From Lacrimispora sphenoides (lineage in GTDB: Bacteria; Bacillota; Clostridia; Lachnospirales; Lachnospiraceae), in the NCBI RefSeq assembly GCF_900105215.1, contig NZ_FOIP01000002.1:806001-870000 (forward strand): 64,000 bases of DNA, given 5' to 3'. The notes beneath the pieces were generated by a model. That model was not told the origin of the DNA. It ran no database searches and worked only from the letters and a program-made list of their open reading frames with translations. A program made the translations under genes and the position numbers. Shown here one piece after another: positions 61,110-64,000 of the stretch. Every line of letters starts with the position of its first letter. Position 1 is the first letter of the stretch.

Positions 61110-62849
61110 TTGAAACGATATTGGAAATATATCAGGCCGTATCTGGGAGCCTTTATACTGGCGCCCCTCTTAATGTTAACGGAAGTATTTGGCGAGATCA
61201 TGCTTCCCAGGCTGACGTCCCTGATCATTAACAACGGAGTTGCCACAAGAGATGTAGAATACATTTTAAAAATGGGAGGCAGAATGGTTGCAATCGCTGT
61301 TGTTATGGCAGCGGGAGGAATCGGAGCATCCTATTTTTCCTCCAAAGCATCTATTTGCTTCAGCACAGATTTGAGAAAGGATGTGTTTCATAAAGTTCAG
61401 CAGTTTTCCTTTAAGAATATTGATGATTTCAGCACAGGGTCATTGGTTACCAGGCTGACCAATGATATCCAGCAGATTCAGAATGTGGTCATGATGAGCC
61501 TGCGTCTGCTGTTTAGGGCACCGGGGCTTCTGATCGGCGGCCTTATTATGGCCTATCTGATGAACCGCCAGCTGATGGTGATACTTCTGGTGGTGATTCC
61601 TTTGCTGGTCTTTGGTATCTTTTTGATTTTAAAGGCAGCATTTCCGCGCTTTGAGGTAATGCAGAAGAAGATCGACCGCTTAAACTCCGGTGTGCAGGAG
61701 GCTTTGACCAATGTGCGCGTCATTAAATCCTTTGTCAGGGAAGATTTTGAGGAAAAGAAATTTCAAGCCACTAACCGGGATCTAAAGGAAGGCAGCCTTG
61801 ATGCCATGAAGATTGTTATAATCAGTATGCCAGTGATGATGCTTGCCATGAATGTCACGACCCTTGCTGTGGTCTGGTATGGGGGCAATCTCATTATCGC
61901 AGGTAAGATGCCTGTCGGTGATTTAACGGCGTTTACCACTTACATCGTACAGATCCTCATGTCCCTGATGATGTTATCCATGGTATTTTTGCAGGCTTCA
62001 AGGGCCATGGCGTCCTTAAGGCGTGTCAGAGAGGTTTTGGATACAGAGATCGATTTGACAGATGAACATGCTTCTGAACTATCAGCCCAAGTTACAAACG
62101 GTAAGGTAGAATTTCGTAATGTTTCCTTCCAGTATGTAAAGGGAATGGATGAAATGGTCTTAAAACACATTAATTTTACTGCAGAGCCTGGAGAAACCAT
62201 TGGAATCATTGGTTCTACTGGAAGCGGAAAGACTTCACTCGTGCAAATGATCCCCCGCCTTTACGATGCGGATGAAGGACAAGTTCTGGTGGATGGCATT
62301 GATGTAAGGGATTATTCCATCAGAAACCTTAGGGAAGGTGTCGGAATGGTTTTACAGAAGAATGTCCTTTTTTCAGGAACCATTGAAGAAAACCTCCGCT
62401 GGGGTGATGAGGATGCCACCATGGAAGAAATCATCCTCATGGCGGAAAGTGCTCAGGCCGATGGCTTTGTTTCTAATTTTAAGGATGGATATGACACGGA
62501 TTTGGGCCAGGGTGGTTCCAATGTATCCGGCGGTCAGAAGCAAAGACTTTGCATTGCCAGGGCTCTTTTAAAGAAGCCGAAAATACTGATTTTAGATGAC
62601 AGCACCTCTGCTGTGGACACGGCAACCGAAGCCCGTATCCGCCAGTGCTTCCAGACGACCCTGAAAGACACTACCAAATTCATCATTGCCCAGCGGATCG
62701 GATCCGTGGAAGGGTCGGATAAGATCATCGTGCTTGATGACGGTCAGATCGTAGGTATGGGATCCCATGAAGAGCTGATGGAGTCCTGCGAGGCTTATCA
62801 GGAAATTTACTATTCCCAGAGAGATTTGGATAAGGAGGCAGGTGCATAA
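61110..62849 (+). CDS. ABC exporter half-transporter, degenerate-site subunit
   Basis: 579 residues: six transmembrane helices (about 1-310), then an ATPase domain with Walker A GSTGSGKTSLV, signature VSGGQKQRLCIARAL and Walker B ILILDDSTSAVD. The Walker B ends in Asp instead of the catalytic Glu, and the switch reads IIAQRIGS with Gln instead of His. These are the hallmarks of the catalytically degenerate half of heterodimeric multidrug exporters. TTG start at 61110 with AGAGG upstream. It shares one base with the next gene. Confidence 0.92.
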   Translation: MKRYWKYIRPYLGAFILAPLLMLTEVFGEIMLPRLTSLIINNGVATRDVEYILKMGGRMVAIAVVMAAGGIGASYFSSKASICFSTDLRKDVFHKVQQFSFKNIDDFSTGSLVTRLTNDIQQIQNVVMMSLRLLFRAPGLLIGGLIMAYLMNRQLMVILLVVIPLLVFGIFLILKAAFPRFEVMQKKIDRLNSGVQEALTNVRVIKSFVREDFEEKKFQATNRDLKEGSLDAMKIVIISMPVMMLAMNVTTLAVVWYGGNLIIAGKMPVGDLTAFTTYIVQILMSLMMLSMVFLQASRAMASLRRVREVLDTEIDLTDEHASELSAQVTNGKVEFRNVSFQYVKGMDEMVLKHINFTAEPGETIGIIGSTGSGKTSLVQMIPRLYDADEGQVLVDGIDVRDYSIRNLREGVGMVLQKNVLFSGTIEENLRWGDEDATMEEIILMAESAQADGFVSNFKDGYDTDLGQGGSNVSGGQKQRLCIARALLKKPKILILDDSTSAVDTATEARIRQCFQTTLKDTTKFIIAQRIGSVEGSDKIIVLDDGQIVGMGSHEELMESCEAYQEIYYSQRDLDKEAGA

Positions 62850-64000
62850 TGGATGAGCAAAAGAAAATAAAAAGCTTAAAAAGGCGTTATAGCCGGTCTT
62901 CCCAGCCAGTCAAGAACCATGGGCCCATGGGCGGGAATGGAGGCGGCCGGCAGATCAAGGGCCGACTTCCGAAAAATGCCAAGGAAACCATCCGGCGCCT
63001 TATGTCTTATTTAAATGAATATAAGCTTTACATGGGAGCGGCGTTTGTCTGTGTCATTGTCGGTACGCTTGCGACGTTAGCCGGTTCTTATATGTTAAGA
63101 CCCATCATAAATCAATATATCGCACCTCCCGGAGGCGGGCTGGGGAGTGTGTCAGGACTTGCAAAAGGCATTGCGGCAATGGCTGCCGTTTTTCTCATCG
63201 GTGTTATTGCTAATTATGCCCAATCCAGAATCATGCTTACGGTTGCGCAAAATGCCCTCCAAAAGATCAGGGATGATTTATTCAGCAAAATTCAGACTCT
63301 GCCGGTACGGTTTTATGACACCAATAACACCGGTGATCTGATGAGCCGGTTCAGCAATGATGTGGATACCATCGGTCAGATGTTAAGCAACACCCTGGTC
63401 CAGCTTTTTACCGGAGTCTTAAGCATTATAGGTACCCTGGCGCTTATGATATATACAAATATATGGCTGACTCTGGTGACCATTATCATGATTCCTGTTA
63501 TGATGAGGGTAGGCGGCTTTGTGGCGTCAAGAAGCCAGAAGTTTTTCTCCGCTCAGCAAAGCTCCCTTGGCGCTGTAAACGGATATATTGAAGAAATGAT
63601 CAGCGGCCAGAAGGTTGTAAAGGTGTTCTGCCATGAAGACGTGGCAGAAGAAGAATTCGAAATCCTCAATGAGGATCTAAGGAACAACATGATCCATGCA
63701 CAGTTTTTCGGTGGGGTGATGATGCCGATCATGGGAAATTTAAGCCAGCTGAACTACATTCTGACTGCATGCATCGGAGGACTTCTCTGTGTGCTCCGAG
63801 GCTTTGACGTGGGCGGACTGACCGTATTCTTAAGCTTTTCCAGGCAGTTCGGCCGTCCGATCAACGAGATGTCCATGCAGGTGACCAATGTATTCTCCGC
63901 CCTTGCAGGAGCAGAACGAGTATTTGCTGTTATGGATGAGGAGCCGGAGCCTGCAGATGACGAAGATGCGGCAGAGCTTGATCCGATGAACGGATATGTG
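62849..64000 (+). CDS. ABC exporter half-transporter, second subunit (partial)
   Basis: 384 codons are open to the window edge. It starts at ATG 62849, overlapping the previous stop by one base. The N-terminal extension is basic and glycine-rich (PMGGNGGGRQIKGRLPKNAK), then the transmembrane domain follows with LPVRFYDTNNTGDLMSRFSN and NGYIEEMISGQKVVKVFCHE, the usual coupling helices. The ATPase domain lies beyond the window. It is the expected partner of the upstream half-transporter and should carry the canonical catalytic site. Confidence 0.9.
   Translation, partial: MDEQKKIKSLKRRYSRSSQPVKNHGPMGGNGGGRQIKGRLPKNAKETIRRLMSYLNEYKLYMGAAFVCVIVGTLATLAGSYMLRPIINQYIAPPGGGLGSVSGLAKGIAAMAAVFLIGVIANYAQSRIMLTVAQNALQKIRDDLFSKIQTLPVRFYDTNNTGDLMSRFSNDVDTIGQMLSNTLVQLFTGVLSIIGTLALMIYTNIWLTLVTIIMIPVMMRVGGFVASRSQKFFSAQQSSLGAVNGYIEEMISGQKVVKVFCHEDVAEEEFEILNEDLRNNMIHAQFFGGVMMPIMGNLSQLNYILTACIGGLLCVLRGFDVGGLTVFLSFSRQFGRPINEMSMQVTNVFSALAGAERVFAVMDEEPEPADDEDAAELDPMNGYV

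Overview
The window reads as chromosome of a spore-forming anaerobic Firmicute of the class Clostridia, most likely a Lachnospiraceae member close to the Lacrimispora / [Clostridium] saccharolyticum group. This is inferred from gene content and style: alr-mazF, a K+-dependent membrane pyrophosphatase, rubredoxin, an anaerobic sulfatase-maturase-like radical SAM enzyme, DUF4489 and DUF4914 proteins, a PyrK/PyrD pair, strong AGGAGG ribosome sites and sigma-A promoters with 17-bp spacers. Nearly all genes are housekeeping or metabolic. There is no CRISPR array, no intact mobile element and no tRNA gene.

Layout. 1-9.5 kb: end of an NAD(P)HX repair gene, alanine racemase, a MazF toxin with no visible antitoxin, a CNNM/CorC protein, YebC, two convergent GNAT acetyltransferases, oligoendopeptidase F, a nitroreductase, and a CIRCE-controlled Hsp20. 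9.7-12.3 kb: a two-subunit chromate-transporter operon divergent from a LysR regulator. 12.5-17.6 kb: a Cys-cluster protein and pyrFKD, then a decayed Tn916-type xis/int module, then pyrE. 17.6-22.9 kb: small membrane proteins, VanZ, a large M29-like aminopeptidase and a chemotaxis receptor. 23-26.6 kb: purEMND. 26.7-31.2 kb: an accessory stretch with an AraC regulator, a pentapeptide-repeat protein, ArsC, and an MFS exporter preceded by a 12-residue leader peptide and competing hairpins.

31.5-38.3 kb: a DUF4914 P-loop protein, then a hexuronate module (GntR regulator, uxuA, uxuB, a KdgF-type cupin) with matching operator palindromes in front of the regulator and uxuA, then rubredoxin. 38.4-42.9 kb: hppA, a cell-wall amidase and a dihydrouridine synthase. 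43-49.9 kb: one operon for uptake and deamination of a purine-like compound (amidohydrolase, MerR regulator, BMP-type ABC importer), driven by a textbook 19-bp-spacer MerR promoter. 50-54.9 kb: nrdAB behind paired NrdR boxes, and an NADH oxidase behind a Rex-like site. 55.1-55.4 kb: tmRNA.

55.5-60.4 kb is an AT-rich accessory tract next to the tmRNA 3' end. It holds a DUF4489 exosporium-type protein, a truncated DUF6886 gene, a P-loop protein, an Arg/Asp-repeat protein, a radical SAM/SPASM enzyme, a 96-residue protein with 20 cysteines and an Arg-Asp repeat tail, and a stand-alone RelA/SpoT-like domain protein. The radical SAM gene lying between two Asp/Arg low-complexity small proteins is the best candidate here for an undescribed system (a modified peptide or spore-surface material). 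The window ends in a MarR-regulated heterodimeric ABC exporter whose second subunit runs off the edge.

Regulation is unusually readable. CIRCE, NrdR, Rex-like, MerR, GntR, MarR and LysR-type sites can each be seen at their expected promoters.
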